64,000 bases of DNA from 1162T-S-0a-05 sp050299435 (GTDB lineage Bacteria; Pseudomonadota; Gammaproteobacteria; Pseudomonadales; Cellvibrionaceae), in the NCBI GenBank assembly GCA_050299435.1, contig JBNKVX010000005.1, forward strand, positions 1-64,000. Direction: 5' to 3'. Made by a program: the position numbers and the translations under genes. Shown piece by piece: positions 34,933 to 44,629 of this stretch; within the stretch, counting starts at the first letter, position 1; each line of letters opens with the position of its first letter. The notes beneath the pieces were generated by a model. That model was not told the origin of the DNA and ran no database searches. It saw only the letters and a program-made list of their open reading frames with translations.

Positions 34933-36432
34933 TCATTTAGCTCCCGATACCTCGGTATTAGCCCAATCCACAGCCTCAAATATCGCCCTGGCCTTATTCA
35001 TCGTTTCCTTCCACTCTAGTGCTGGCACAGAGTCAGCCACTACCCCAGCACCCGCCTGAACGTGAATTTGACCATCCTTTATAATGGCGGTTCGAATCGC
35101 AATGGCTGTGTCCATATTACCGTTCCAGCTTAGATAGCCCACGGCTCCGCCATAAATCCCGCGTTTAACGGGTTCCAATTCATCAATGATTTCCATAGCC
35201 CGAATCTTGGGTGCTCCACTTAAGGTCCCGGCGGGCAGCGCCGCTCTCAGCACATCAATTGCGTCAAGTTCCGGTTTTACATTGCCAGTCACGTTTGAAG
35301 TGATATGCATAACATGGGAAAAGCGCTCAACAATCATTTTTTCAGTCAATTTCACCGTGCCTGGCAAACTCACTCTTCCCACATCGTTTCGCCCCAAATC
35401 AATCAACATCAAATGCTCCGCGATCTCTTTTGGGTCAGCCATCAGCTCGGCTTCTAATTTACGGTCTTCCTCTTCATCACGGCCTCTACGACGCGTGCCA
35501 GCAATAGGCCTCACGGTCATTTCGCCATCTTCCATGCGTGCCAGTATCTCCGGGCTGGAGCCCACAACATAGTGATCGCCCAAGTTCAGAAAATACATAT
35601 AGGGCGAAGGGTTAAGGCAGCGTAAGGCTCGGTAAAGATTCACAGCATCGCCCTGAAAAGGCAGACTAAGACGCTGGGACAATACAATCTGAAAAGCATC
35701 ACCCGCTAGAATATAGTCTTTGATTTTATCCACATCACTTTCAAAGTTCGCTTGACCGTAACTGGACGCAAAGTGCTTTTCACATGCTGGAGACCCACCA
35801 TCAGACGTGGTTTTATTCATCGGAGACAAATGTGGCAATCGATTATTGAGTGCTCCTTGTAAATCGTCCAATCGCAACTCACAACTTGCCAAATCATCCC
35901 CCCTGGTGGGATCAGCATGCACAATAAGATGAATTTTTCCGCGCAAGGTATCGAACACCAATAACTCATCAGAAACCATGAGCAAAATATCCGGCGTATT
36001 TAGCTCATCCTTGGGTACTGAAGCTTGCAAATGAGGCTCAACATAGCGCACACAATCGTAGGCAAAATACCCCACCAAGCCACCACAAAAGCCAGGCAAG
36101 TCGTCCATATCCGGCGCGCGAAATCTCTTCTGATAGTCCCTGACATAGAGCATGGGATCGTCGCATTCGAAGGATTCTGTTTCCGCTCCATTGACAAATA
36201 TACTGACCCGCTTACCCCGCACTTCCAGCCTTTGCTTGGCGGAGAGGCCGATAATGGAGTAACGACCCCATTTCTCACCGCCCTGAACGGATTCAAATAG
36301 ATAAGTCCAGGGTTCGTGGGCTAACTTCAAATAGCTGGAGAGCGGGGTTTCCGTGTCGGCCAGCACCTGGCGAGTGACGGGTATGCGATTAAAACCGGCT
36401 TTAGCCAGCGCTTCAAATTCCGATAACTTCAT
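34933..36432 (-). CDS. trpE: Anthranilate synthase component I
   Basis: Converts chorismate to anthranilate with TrpG. The chorismate-binding domain is complete (GDAFQIVLSQRLSLPF, FLNLGDHYVVGSSPEIL, RPIAGTRRRGRDEEEDRKLEAEL, LPAGTLSGAPKIRAMEIIDELE, GAGVVADS). The N-terminal domain has the feedback region LESVQGGEKWGRYSIIGL. 499 residues, normal. It follows rpe by seven bases; gph, which lies between them in Pseudomonas, is absent. Confidence 0.98.
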   Translation of the reverse strand: MKLSEFEALAKAGFNRIPVTRQVLADTETPLSSYLKLAHEPWTYLFESVQGGEKWGRYSIIGLSAKQRLEVRGKRVSIFVNGAETESFECDDPMLYVRDYQKRFRAPDMDDLPGFCGGLVGYFAYDCVRYVEPHLQASVPKDELNTPDILLMVSDELLVFDTLRGKIHLIVHADPTRGDDLASCELRLDDLQGALNNRLPHLSPMNKTTSDGGSPACEKHFASSYGQANFESDVDKIKDYILAGDAFQIVLSQRLSLPFQGDAVNLYRALRCLNPSPYMYFLNLGDHYVVGSSPEILARMEDGEMTVRPIAGTRRRGRDEEEDRKLEAELMADPKEIAEHLMLIDLGRNDVGRVSLPGTVKLTEKMIVERFSHVMHITSNVTGNVKPELDAIDVLRAALPAGTLSGAPKIRAMEIIDELEPVKRGIYGGAVGYLSWNGNMDTAIAIRTAIIKDGQIHVQAGAGVVADSVPALEWKETMNKARAIFEAVDWANTEVSGAK

Positions 36433-36439
36433 GAAAATA

Positions 36440-37114
36440 CTAGCCTTCCAATATCTCTTTCATAGCGCTGATTGTGGCCTCATAGTCTGCGGTTCCAAAT
36501 ATTGCAGAACCTGCCACAAAGGTATCTGCTCCCGCCTGTGCTACATCTGCCAAATTTTCCAGATTGATGCCACCGTCAACTTCAAGACGACAATCTGGCT
36601 GCGCTTTATTTAAAAATTCACGTGCGCTGCGTATTTTATCTATTGTTGAGGCAATAAATTGCTGACCTCCAAAACCGGGATTAACTGACATCAACAAGAG
36701 CAAATCGATTTTTTCCACAACATGCCTCACGGTATGTAAACCGGTGGCGGGATTCAAAACCAATCCAGGCTTGCAACCCTTGTCGCGAATAAGGTTGATT
36801 GATCGATCAACATGCCTGGAAGCCTCAGGATGAAAACTGATGTAGGTTGCGCCCGCATCGGCAAACATTTCTATGAGTTCATCAACCGGCTCCACCATAA
36901 GATGTACATCAATTGGCGCACTCACACCGTATTTTCTCAATGCTTCACAGACTAGCGGGCCAAAACTGAGATTCGGTACGTAATGCATATCCATCACATC
37001 AAAGTGAATCATGTCCGCACCTGCGTTTAACACAGCAGTTACCTCTTCACCCAAGCGAGCGAAGTCCGCCGACAAAATCGACGGGGCAATTAAATAATCA
37101 GTTTTGGCTTGCAT
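36440..37114 (-). CDS. rpe: Ribulose-phosphate 3-epimerase
   Basis: Interconverts ribulose-5-phosphate and xylulose-5-phosphate in the pentose phosphate pathway. TIM-barrel motifs: IAPSILSADFARLGEE, HFDVMDMHYVPNLSFGP (metal histidine/aspartate), IDVHLMVEP, LLMSVNPGFGGQ and LEVDGGINLEN. The open frame runs 91 codons further upstream, but homologues start at the ATG 37114 (MQAKTDYLIAPSI). First gene of the rpe-trpE operon and divergent from the DUF3530 gene. Confidence 0.97.
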   Translation of the reverse strand: MQAKTDYLIAPSILSADFARLGEEVTAVLNAGADMIHFDVMDMHYVPNLSFGPLVCEALRKYGVSAPIDVHLMVEPVDELIEMFADAGATYISFHPEASRHVDRSINLIRDKGCKPGLVLNPATGLHTVRHVVEKIDLLLLMSVNPGFGGQQFIASTIDKIRSAREFLNKAQPDCRLEVDGGINLENLADVAQAGADTFVAGSAIFGTADYEATISAMKEILEG

Positions 37115-37202
37115 GTGTGCATCCTGAGATCCAAACTTAATTAAAGTCTTCCAAACTGGCAGCAGGAAGGGAACCACGAAAAAGGCTGCCATTGTACTGA
37201 AT

Positions 37203-37988
37203 ATGGGTAAAGCACTAAACCAATTTCTGCTCACTGTATTGCTGGCAACAGGCATTTCACCCCATAGTTTTGCGGTCAACGAGCAAATCAATCTTCTTAG
37301 CGAAGCACTTGAGGAAGAATCCGTCACTTGGTTGCAAGCAAACGGTGAAAAATTTCTTGCCCTGTGGGAACCCGATTCCAGTGGCAATTCCTATGGCGCA
37401 ATTTTATTACTTCATGGAGCGGGTCAAACTGTCGACTGGCCAGACACAATTAATCCAATTCGAACCAGTCTTATTCAATTTGGATGGTCAACCTTATCAA
37501 TATCCTTACCCAATCCAGACATTCAAAATGGTGAAGAAATGGCTAAAAATCGCATTGAAGCCGCTCTGCAATTTCTGGATCAAAAAGGCCAACTGAACCT
37601 TGTAATACTTGGTCAGGGCGTCAGTGCTAATCGGGGTTTTGAGTATTTGAAAAATATTCCAGCCTCGCCTACAACAACCCGCAAAACAAACCAAATACCA
37701 CCTACGCGCGGCCCATTCCGCGCCTTAATTATGATTAGTGCTCGCGACGTAGCTGTGACGCGAAATTTTAAGCTCCCAACGCTCGATTTGTATTATGACG
37801 AACACTATCTCGATGACACAGAAGTCAAAGAACGACTGACTCTATCCAGAAAATACCGCCTGCCCTACTTTCATCAAATTCGTATGGTTCACCCCGAAGA
37901 AACGCAATATGGCGAGGAAAATCGGCTGACGCGACGGATTCGCGGATTTTTAAATAAATATGCACGCGGCGTAGAAGTTCAACGTTAA
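37203..37988 (+). CDS. DUF3530 family alpha/beta-hydrolase-like protein
   Basis: Secreted protein of the DUF3530 family, alpha/beta-hydrolase-like, function unknown. A signal peptide (residues 1 to about 25, cleavage after SFA) leads into a domain with AILLLHGAGQTVDWPDTINPIRTSL, typical of the family. The nucleophile elbow position reads VILGQGVSANRG, lacking a clear GxSxG serine, so catalysis is doubtful. 261 residues. Its TAA stop shares TTAA with the stop of the convergent murU gene. Confidence 0.8.
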   Translation: MGKALNQFLLTVLLATGISPHSFAVNEQINLLSEALEEESVTWLQANGEKFLALWEPDSSGNSYGAILLLHGAGQTVDWPDTINPIRTSLIQFGWSTLSISLPNPDIQNGEEMAKNRIEAALQFLDQKGQLNLVILGQGVSANRGFEYLKNIPASPTTTRKTNQIPPTRGPFRALIMISARDVAVTRNFKLPTLDLYYDEHYLDDTEVKERLTLSRKYRLPYFHQIRMVHPEETQYGEENRLTRRIRGFLNKYARGVEVQR

Positions 37989-38689
37989 GCGTGTGTGGTT
38001 TTACCTAGGGTATTTTCCAATTCAGCCAAGCGATCGGGCGTTCCCACATCAGACCACTGACCCGCAAAGACTTCTCCAGTCAATTTTCTTTTTTGAATTG
38101 ACTCTACAAAAACGTCTCTAAGCGGAAAACTTGCACCTTCTGCAGAAAAATCATAAACCTGCAGGGGGTCCAGTACACTGACACCTGAAAAAGTGAAGGT
38201 TTTATCGATTTTTGAAGAAGGAAGCTGCAAACAACCATCGGTTTCCAATGCATAGTCTCCTTTTGGATTATGATCAGGGTTTTTCACCAAAATTAATTTT
38301 CCCCAACAGTTTTCATTTAACTGTGTTTGAATCAACGATTTGTAGCGCATATCTGTATAAACGTCCGCGTTGACTAACAAAATTGAAGATTCTCCAATTA
38401 AGTTGCGTGCATGCTTAATTGCACCAGCAGTTTCAAGCGGTTGAGGCTCGTGCGAATAACGAATATTCAAACCATATTGATCGCCATCCTTGAGCATTTC
38501 GATAATTTTTTCGCCCAGATAAGATACATTGATAACAACATCCTTAATTCCCGCTGAACTTATTTTTTCAAGATGATACTCAATCAAACATTTTCCATTA
38601 ATTTTCAAAAGCGGTTTTGGTAAATCTCGAGTCAGGGGCAACATTCTAGTACCAGTGCCGGCTGCCAAAATCATCGCTTTGGTTATCAT
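37985..38689 (-). CDS. murU: N-acetylmuramate-1-phosphate uridylyltransferase
   Basis: Nucleotidyltransferase of the peptidoglycan-recycling bypass that makes UDP-MurNAc directly from MurNAc-1-phosphate. GT-A nucleotidyltransferase signature AMILAAGTGTRMLPLTRDLPKPLL, then INVSYLGEKI and LLVNADVYTD. ATG 38689 overlaps the amgK stop by four bases (ATGA), and gives the family N terminus; an ATG at 38707 also exists. The gene pair with amgK, divergent from lptD, is the Pseudomonas arrangement. Confidence 0.92.
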   Translation of the reverse strand: MITKAMILAAGTGTRMLPLTRDLPKPLLKINGKCLIEYHLEKISSAGIKDVVINVSYLGEKIIEMLKDGDQYGLNIRYSHEPQPLETAGAIKHARNLIGESSILLVNADVYTDMRYKSLIQTQLNENCWGKLILVKNPDHNPKGDYALETDGCLQLPSSKIDKTFTFSGVSVLDPLQVYDFSAEGASFPLRDVFVESIQKRKLTGEVFAGQWSDVGTPDRLAELENTLGKTTHA

Positions 38690-39732
38690 ACCTTTTGTTG
38701 CATCCAATCTTGTTTGTTTATAATCGGCATTAAGCTGCGCTCAAACCAGACTCTAAAATCTGTAAATTCCGAATAATTCTCAAGAATCTGACGCACATAA
38801 TGCAGGACCAAAGGCAAGTTATTGAGATAGGCTTGTTTTCCATCGCGCAGTGATAAACGACAAAAAATTCCCAAGACCTTTATATGACGCTGCAAACCGA
38901 TCCAATCAAACCAACGCATAAATTCATCCTGACTAACGGAGGGAATGACTCCCACTTCTATTGCCATGTTCGCGTACGCTTTTAACCACCTATTCACTTG
39001 CTCTTGCGGCCACTGCACGTAACAATCTTTCAACAGCGACACCAAATCATAAGTAATCGGCCCTGCGACTGCATCCTGAAAATCCACAACACCAAAATTT
39101 CCGTCTTCGGAATTGATTAAATTTCGCGAGTGAAAATCTCGATGAACAATAACCTGCGGTTGACTTACTGCACTTTTCTCCAACAAAGTAAAAGTTTCGT
39201 CAATTATCTTTTGCTCCTGTTCGCTCAATTCAAGCCCAAGCATTTTTCCAACAAACCATTCAGGAAACAAATTCATTTCGTCGCGCAACTTTTCCCGCGA
39301 GTAAACTGGAAAGATAGAATAATCGATAGCACCTTGCTGGATGCGAAGCAATAACATCAAGGCCTGGCTGTACATAGTGTCCGCGTTGATCTCGTTTACC
39401 GTGTCCAAAAATAAATTTTCCCCAAGGTCTTCTACAAGCAAAAACCCGTGTTTTACATCGAAGTTAATTACTGCGGGAGCACGCACACCTAACTTGCGCA
39501 AATACTCGGCTATCTGTAAGAAGGCAGTTGAATTTTCACTTGCAGGCGGTGCATACACTGCCAACATTGGCAAACTGCTATTGATACGAAAATAACGCCG
39601 AAATCCCGCGTCTCCATTCAATATCTGCAACTCCAAATCAGCTTGGTTTAAAGTTGGGATTTCGTTATTTTTTAAGCTAGTTTTAATCCAGCTTACAAAA
39701 TTCTCATAGTCGGGAATTTCAGGTTTCGACAT
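38686..39732 (-). CDS. amgK: N-acetylmuramate/N-acetylglucosamine kinase (APH family)
   Basis: Phosphorylates MurNAc (and GlcNAc) at the anomeric position, feeding MurU. Aminoglycoside-phosphotransferase fold: GFRRYFRI near the N terminus, catalytic VIVHRDFHSRNLI, metal motif GVVDFQDAVAGPITYDLVSLLKD. About 348 residues. Start ATG 39732 has GGAG five bases upstream; a GTG at 39738 is less likely. Overlaps murU by four bases. Confidence 0.92.
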   Translation of the reverse strand: MSKPEIPDYENFVSWIKTSLKNNEIPTLNQADLELQILNGDAGFRRYFRINSSLPMLAVYAPPASENSTAFLQIAEYLRKLGVRAPAVINFDVKHGFLLVEDLGENLFLDTVNEINADTMYSQALMLLLRIQQGAIDYSIFPVYSREKLRDEMNLFPEWFVGKMLGLELSEQEQKIIDETFTLLEKSAVSQPQVIVHRDFHSRNLINSEDGNFGVVDFQDAVAGPITYDLVSLLKDCYVQWPQEQVNRWLKAYANMAIEVGVIPSVSQDEFMRWFDWIGLQRHIKVLGIFCRLSLRDGKQAYLNNLPLVLHYVRQILENYSEFTDFRVWFERSLMPIINKQDWMQQKV

Positions 39733-39864
39733 GAACACTCCAAATCAGTTATTTCCATTATTCTCACAGCATCAAATTCGCCTTGGAATGGGGCTTAGCA
39801 ACAAGTAGAATCTGTGCCGCTCCTGTATGCTCTCAAAAAGCCCTGCTCAAAGAAACTGTATTTT

Positions 39865-42306
39865 ATGTTTAAAGCGCGACATCTTCGTCATTATTACTCA
39901 AGTTTTTTCATCGCGCTGATTCTGCCTTGCCAAGTAAATGCAAATGAATACGAGTTGGATTGGGTTCCAGCCGAACAACTCAGTGCAGAACAAAGACTGC
40001 AACTTGGCCCTGGTTGCCGGGGCATGTATGTAGATCCCCTTGCAAACCAGTCTAGCCCACAGACATTGGAAGAAGCTGACCTAATCATCGAATCCAGCTC
40101 ATCACAAATGGTGAATGGCCAGCATTTTGTCATGGAGGGCGGGGTCGAAGTGAGCCACGGCCCACGCTCCATTGGCGCTGAGCGCATGCAATTTGACCGA
40201 AATGAGCAACAGGCTGAATTGGAAGGCGAAGTCACAATCCGCAACCCGGGTATGTTAATACTTGGAGACAGCGCTCGGGTCAGCACGAAAAATGAAGAAG
40301 CGGAATTTCGTCAAGCGCGCTTTGTTATGCACCAGGAACACATACGCGGCACAGCAAAAGCGATCGAACAAAACCCTGAAGGTGTGATCACCCTGCACGG
40401 TGGCAGTGTTACGACCTGCGAACCCAACAGTAATACCTGGACAATTGTAGGCGAAGAAATCCGGCTGGATCCGGAAAAAAGACAGGGCACCGCACGCAAT
40501 GTCAGCTTGAGAGTCGCGGACATTCCTATTATTTACTTGCCGTGGTTCTCTTTCCCACTTGGTGACCAACGCCAAACCGGCTTTCTGGTACCAGCAGTGG
40601 CAAGCAGTGAAAGTGGCGGACTTGATTTGGCGGTTCCCTGGTATTGGAACCTTGCACCGAATTACGATATGACAATTACTCCGCGCTTGGTCAGTGGACG
40701 TGGCGCGATGCTGGAAACGGAAAACCGATATTTGAACTCACACATGAACAACAGCCTCAAATTGGCATTTCTGGCCGATGATGACGGTGGCGCCGATCCA
40801 GATGTCGACATTCTTATTGAAAACGGTGAGCTCACAGAAGCCCAAGCGCGGCCCTACACAGGAAACAATCGATGGTTAGTGCAAGGCAATCATGCCGGAG
40901 GTTTAAGTAATAGCCGGGGTTGGTATAGCTATATGGATTTCAGCCGAGTCAGTGATGTGGATTATTTTCGCGATGTCGGCAATGAATCCTTTCATCAATC
41001 CAATCTGTCATATGCCGACCAAATGATACAGCTGGGGTATATTGGTCAACACTGGCATTTGCAGACCCACATACACGAAAGGCAACGCTTACTCAAAGAC
41101 TTAAACCAACCTCTGCGCACACTGCCACAAATTAACCTCAATGGCTTTTATCAGTTTGCAGGTCTCAAACTGGATCTACAAAACGAACTCACCCGCTTTG
41201 ATCATGATGACGATATCAATGTTGACGGGAGCGCGATTATCAAAGGGGTCAGACACTATTTTGATTATCGCTTGTCCCAATCATGGCGCAAGCCCTGGGG
41301 ATTCCTAAACACCCATGCCGGTTATAAATACCTGAGTTATGATTTGGAAAACGGCGGCTTACGTCCGGGCGCAAGCACTAGTCCGTCAGCAGCTGCGGGT
41401 CAATTGGGTTTGGACATGGGGCTGATTTTTGAACATCCTGGCGAAAAAGTTCTACAAACCTTTGAACCCAGAATATTCCGGTTTTATCGTGCGTACAGCG
41501 ATCATGAGGATTTTTACAATATCGGCGTCGACGGACAGGACCTGAATTTCGACACCACCCGACGAACCCTGGGCTACAACCAGTTTTACCGAGACTCGCG
41601 CTTTACTGGCCGAGATCGACTCGACGACGCCAACAGAAGTACAGTAGGGGTAACCTCTCGCTGGATACGTAACAAGGATCAGCGTGAAATCCTGCAGATT
41701 AGTCTGGGCCAGGTTCTTCACTACACCACACGAAAAGTTAGCCTGGACGGCACACCGGAAAGTAGAGAACAAAGAGAAATTGCCAGCAGCGCAAGTGTTT
41801 CGCTGGGCCCGCTTTCCCGGGTATACATGAGCAGCATTTACAATACCCAGGAAAATGAAATGGCCAGGGCGACCGCAGGCTTTAACTACGCCAGTGCCGA
41901 CAGCCGAATACTCGCCAATATCAGTTGGTCCTGGGTCAGGGACTTTCAGCAGAAGGAAACTAATGCACGAAATCTTGATCAAATAGACCTTTCACTCGTC
42001 TTTCCACTCAATCAACAGTGGCACCTGATGGGCCGCTATAACTACGATGTAGAGGAGAGTCAGCATTTAGAAACCTTTTTAGGTGCTGAATACAATGCTT
42101 GTTGCTACCGAGTTAGGGTCTTGGCGCGCCGCTGGCTGGACAGTAATATAGCGACCCTCGTTGAAGATGAAGATTTGCGTTATGACGAAGGCCTGTTTTT
42201 CGAATTTCACCTGAAAGGATTGGGTGGATCGGGTGCGCGGGTACAACGAATTTTGAACGATAGCATCCCCGGATATGAAGAACGGGAAAATAAACTTAAA
42301 AAGTAG
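39865..42306 (+). CDS. lptD: LPS-assembly outer-membrane protein LptD
   Basis: Outer-membrane barrel that, with LptE, inserts lipopolysaccharide into the outer leaflet. Signal peptide (residues 1 to about 27, ending CQVNA), an N-terminal OstA/jelly-roll domain (ANEYELDW...DSARVSTKNEEAEFRQARFVMHQEHIRGTAKAIEQN), then a large barrel. The four disulfide cysteines are present: one near residue 53 (GPGCRG), one in VTTCEPN, and the CC pair in NACCYRV. ATG 39865 is chosen since it begins the signal peptide. surA follows after seven bases. Confidence 0.96.
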   Translation: MFKARHLRHYYSSFFIALILPCQVNANEYELDWVPAEQLSAEQRLQLGPGCRGMYVDPLANQSSPQTLEEADLIIESSSSQMVNGQHFVMEGGVEVSHGPRSIGAERMQFDRNEQQAELEGEVTIRNPGMLILGDSARVSTKNEEAEFRQARFVMHQEHIRGTAKAIEQNPEGVITLHGGSVTTCEPNSNTWTIVGEEIRLDPEKRQGTARNVSLRVADIPIIYLPWFSFPLGDQRQTGFLVPAVASSESGGLDLAVPWYWNLAPNYDMTITPRLVSGRGAMLETENRYLNSHMNNSLKLAFLADDDGGADPDVDILIENGELTEAQARPYTGNNRWLVQGNHAGGLSNSRGWYSYMDFSRVSDVDYFRDVGNESFHQSNLSYADQMIQLGYIGQHWHLQTHIHERQRLLKDLNQPLRTLPQINLNGFYQFAGLKLDLQNELTRFDHDDDINVDGSAIIKGVRHYFDYRLSQSWRKPWGFLNTHAGYKYLSYDLENGGLRPGASTSPSAAAGQLGLDMGLIFEHPGEKVLQTFEPRIFRFYRAYSDHEDFYNIGVDGQDLNFDTTRRTLGYNQFYRDSRFTGRDRLDDANRSTVGVTSRWIRNKDQREILQISLGQVLHYTTRKVSLDGTPESREQREIASSASVSLGPLSRVYMSSIYNTQENEMARATAGFNYASADSRILANISWSWVRDFQQKETNARNLDQIDLSLVFPLNQQWHLMGRYNYDVEESQHLETFLGAEYNACCYRVRVLARRWLDSNIATLVEDEDLRYDEGLFFEFHLKGLGGSGARVQRILNDSIPGYEERENKLKK

Positions 42307-42313
42307 AAGTAAT

Positions 42314-43609
42314 ATGAAAGTAATCAAGCATTCACAGAAAGCGGCAGCACTATTTTTATTTTCCTTAATTGCTGCAATGCTCAGTCAAGCGGAAGTCAAA
42401 ATGCTGGACCGTGTTGTGGCCATCGTAGATAACAAGGTGGTTTCCCAGTCTGAAATGGACGACCGCTTGAAAGAGGTCACAGTTCGTTTGGCACAAAGAG
42501 GCATTCAAGCACCTCCCCGTGATGTACTTCAAAAACAAATCCTTGATCAACTCATAGCAGAAACCCTGCAACTCGGCATTGCCGAGCGCTACGGTGTAGA
42601 AATTCCTGATGAAGAAGTGAATATCGCTATTCAGAATATTCTGGCAAGCAACAAGGTGGATGAAAAAACTTTTAATCAAAGCCTTGCACAAGACGGTATC
42701 ACGCAAAACGAATTCCGTGAAAATATTCGCCGTCAAATTACCATGCAACAGATATCACAAGGTTTGGTCATGCGACGAATTAGAGTGACCGAACAGGAGA
42801 TCACCAATTTTCTAAAATCTGCCGATGCGCAGGTTTGGGCCTCCCCCGATTATCACCTTGGGCATATCCTTATCGCACTTCCTGGCTCGCCAACCACCGA
42901 AGGCATCGTTGCAGCGGAAGAAAAGGCGATGAAACTTTATGAAGAATTATCTAAGGGAGCAAATTTTGCGGAAGCCGCAATCAATCATTCTGGCGGCCCT
43001 TCGGCACTGGAAGGCGGTGATTTGGGCTGGAGAAAATCTTCTGAGCTACCCACACTTTTCGCCAATATTGCCGAGACACTAAAAGTCGGTGAAGTCTCCA
43101 AACCCCAGCGAAGCCAAGCGGGTTTGCATATTCTTAAACTCTACGAAAAGCGAGAGCAGAACAAAGAAATCGTTAACCAAACGCGTGCACGCCACATTTT
43201 GATTAAAACTTCCGAGATTGTTGATGACGAACTAGCCAAAACCAGACTGGAAGATATCCGTCAACAAGTGCTTGATGGTGCCGATTTTGAAAAACTCGCC
43301 AAAGATTATTCCGAAGATATTGGTTCACGCATGTCGGGTGGTGATTTAGACTGGGCCAGCCCCGGCATGTTTACTCCAGCGTTTGAAAAAGTTATGCATG
43401 AAACGGCGGTTGATGAAATCAGCGAGCCTTTTAAATCAAATTTTGGCTGGCATATCTTACAAGTCACAGGCCGTCGAGCTGAAGATTTCACAGAAGAAGC
43501 CATGCGGGGACGCGCACGTCAAATGATAATGAGCAGACGCTTTGAAGACGAACTCCAGGTTTGGCTACAAGAATTGCGCGACGAAGCTTTTATTGAAATC
43601 AAAATATAA
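42314..43609 (+). CDS. surA: Periplasmic chaperone/peptidyl-prolyl isomerase SurA
   Basis: Chaperone for outer-membrane proteins, including LptD. Signal peptide (residues 1 to about 26), SurA N-terminal domain (LDRVVAIVDNKVVSQSEMDDRLKEV), two parvulin domains (YHLGHILIALPGSPT...GDLGWRKSSELP and RARHILIKTSEIV...GGDLDWASPGMFTPAFEKVM) and the C-terminal helix. 431 residues. The start is ATG 42314; an upstream in-frame ATG would enter lptD without a signal peptide. pdxA follows after 12 bases. Confidence 0.97.
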   Translation: MKVIKHSQKAAALFLFSLIAAMLSQAEVKMLDRVVAIVDNKVVSQSEMDDRLKEVTVRLAQRGIQAPPRDVLQKQILDQLIAETLQLGIAERYGVEIPDEEVNIAIQNILASNKVDEKTFNQSLAQDGITQNEFRENIRRQITMQQISQGLVMRRIRVTEQEITNFLKSADAQVWASPDYHLGHILIALPGSPTTEGIVAAEEKAMKLYEELSKGANFAEAAINHSGGPSALEGGDLGWRKSSELPTLFANIAETLKVGEVSKPQRSQAGLHILKLYEKREQNKEIVNQTRARHILIKTSEIVDDELAKTRLEDIRQQVLDGADFEKLAKDYSEDIGSRMSGGDLDWASPGMFTPAFEKVMHETAVDEISEPFKSNFGWHILQVTGRRAEDFTEEAMRGRARQMIMSRRFEDELQVWLQELRDEAFIEIKI

Positions 43610-43621
43610 AAAACGACAAGC

Positions 43622-44629
43622 ATGAGCGCGGACGCAACAACTATCGTACGTCGTATCGCGCTCACGCCAGGCGAACCAGCAGGCATTGGCCCAGACGTTC
43701 TTATTCAACATGTTCAGCAAGCACAAAATTGTCAGCTAGTCGCTATTGCCGATCCTGATTTACTTGAGCAAAGAGCTGTCGAACTCAACCTTCCTCTCAC
43801 GATTACACCTTTTTCTTTTGAGCATGTAGCGCGCAACAATGCAGATAAAGAAATATTTGTTTTACCCGCCTACCTGAAAGCTCCCTGCCAAGCTGGCAAG
43901 TTGAATATCGAGAATGCTGGCTATGTTATTCAAACACTCAGTCTCGCCAACACACATTGTCTTAATGGAAATTTTTCAGCGGTGGTCACAGGGCCGGTGC
44001 AAAAAAGCATCATTAACGACGCGGGCATCTCCTTTTCGGGACACACCGAGTTTTTTGCGGAACATAGTCATACACCCAAAGTTGTTATGATGCTCGCGAC
44101 TAAAGGCTTACGTGTTGCGCTCGCGACAACTCACTTACCACTGAAGGACGTCGCAACTGCGATAACATACGAAAGCCTCGCAGAAATCATTTCAATTTTA
44201 ATCAAAGATTTAAAAACCAAATTTGGATTAGCCCACCCGCGCATATTGGTTTGCGGACTCAATCCTCACGCCGGCGAAGGCGGCCATCTCGGCATGGAAG
44301 AAATAGAAACCATTATTCCGGTAATAGAGGATTTCAAAAAAGCTGGCCATAATCTTATTGGCCCCTTGCCTGCCGATACTTTGTTTACACCTCGCCTACT
44401 GGAACAAGCTGACGCAGTCTTGGCTATGTATCACGACCAAGGGCTTCCTGTACTAAAACATATGAGCTTCGGCAAGGCAGTGAACATCACACTAGGCTTA
44501 CCTTACATTCGCACAAGTGTTGATCACGGTACAGCATTGGATCTCGCAGGCACAGCTAAGGCTGATGCCGGCAGCTTAAACACTGCAATTGAATTTGCGC
44601 TCAGTATGACAAATAAGCACCATGCATAA
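43622..44629 (+). CDS. pdxA: 4-hydroxythreonine-4-phosphate dehydrogenase
   Basis: NAD-dependent oxidation in the deoxyxylulose 5-phosphate-dependent pyridoxal-phosphate pathway. Signature stretches: TPGEPAGIGPDV, VTGPVQKSIINDAGISFSGHTEF, VCGLNPHAGEGGHLG, GPLPADTLF and MYHDQGLPVLKHM with metal-binding histidines. 335 residues. It overlaps rsmA by eight bases in the lptD-surA-pdxA-rsmA-apaH run. Confidence 0.97.
   Translation: MSADATTIVRRIALTPGEPAGIGPDVLIQHVQQAQNCQLVAIADPDLLEQRAVELNLPLTITPFSFEHVARNNADKEIFVLPAYLKAPCQAGKLNIENAGYVIQTLSLANTHCLNGNFSAVVTGPVQKSIINDAGISFSGHTEFFAEHSHTPKVVMMLATKGLRVALATTHLPLKDVATAITYESLAEIISILIKDLKTKFGLAHPRILVCGLNPHAGEGGHLGMEEIETIIPVIEDFKKAGHNLIGPLPADTLFTPRLLEQADAVLAMYHDQGLPVLKHMSFGKAVNITLGLPYIRTSVDHGTALDLAGTAKADAGSLNTAIEFALSMTNKHHA

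Noticed and set aside
39733..39864. Sigma-E promoter upstream of lptD
   Set aside because: GGAAC-like and TCTGA-like words exist, but their spacing is wrong.
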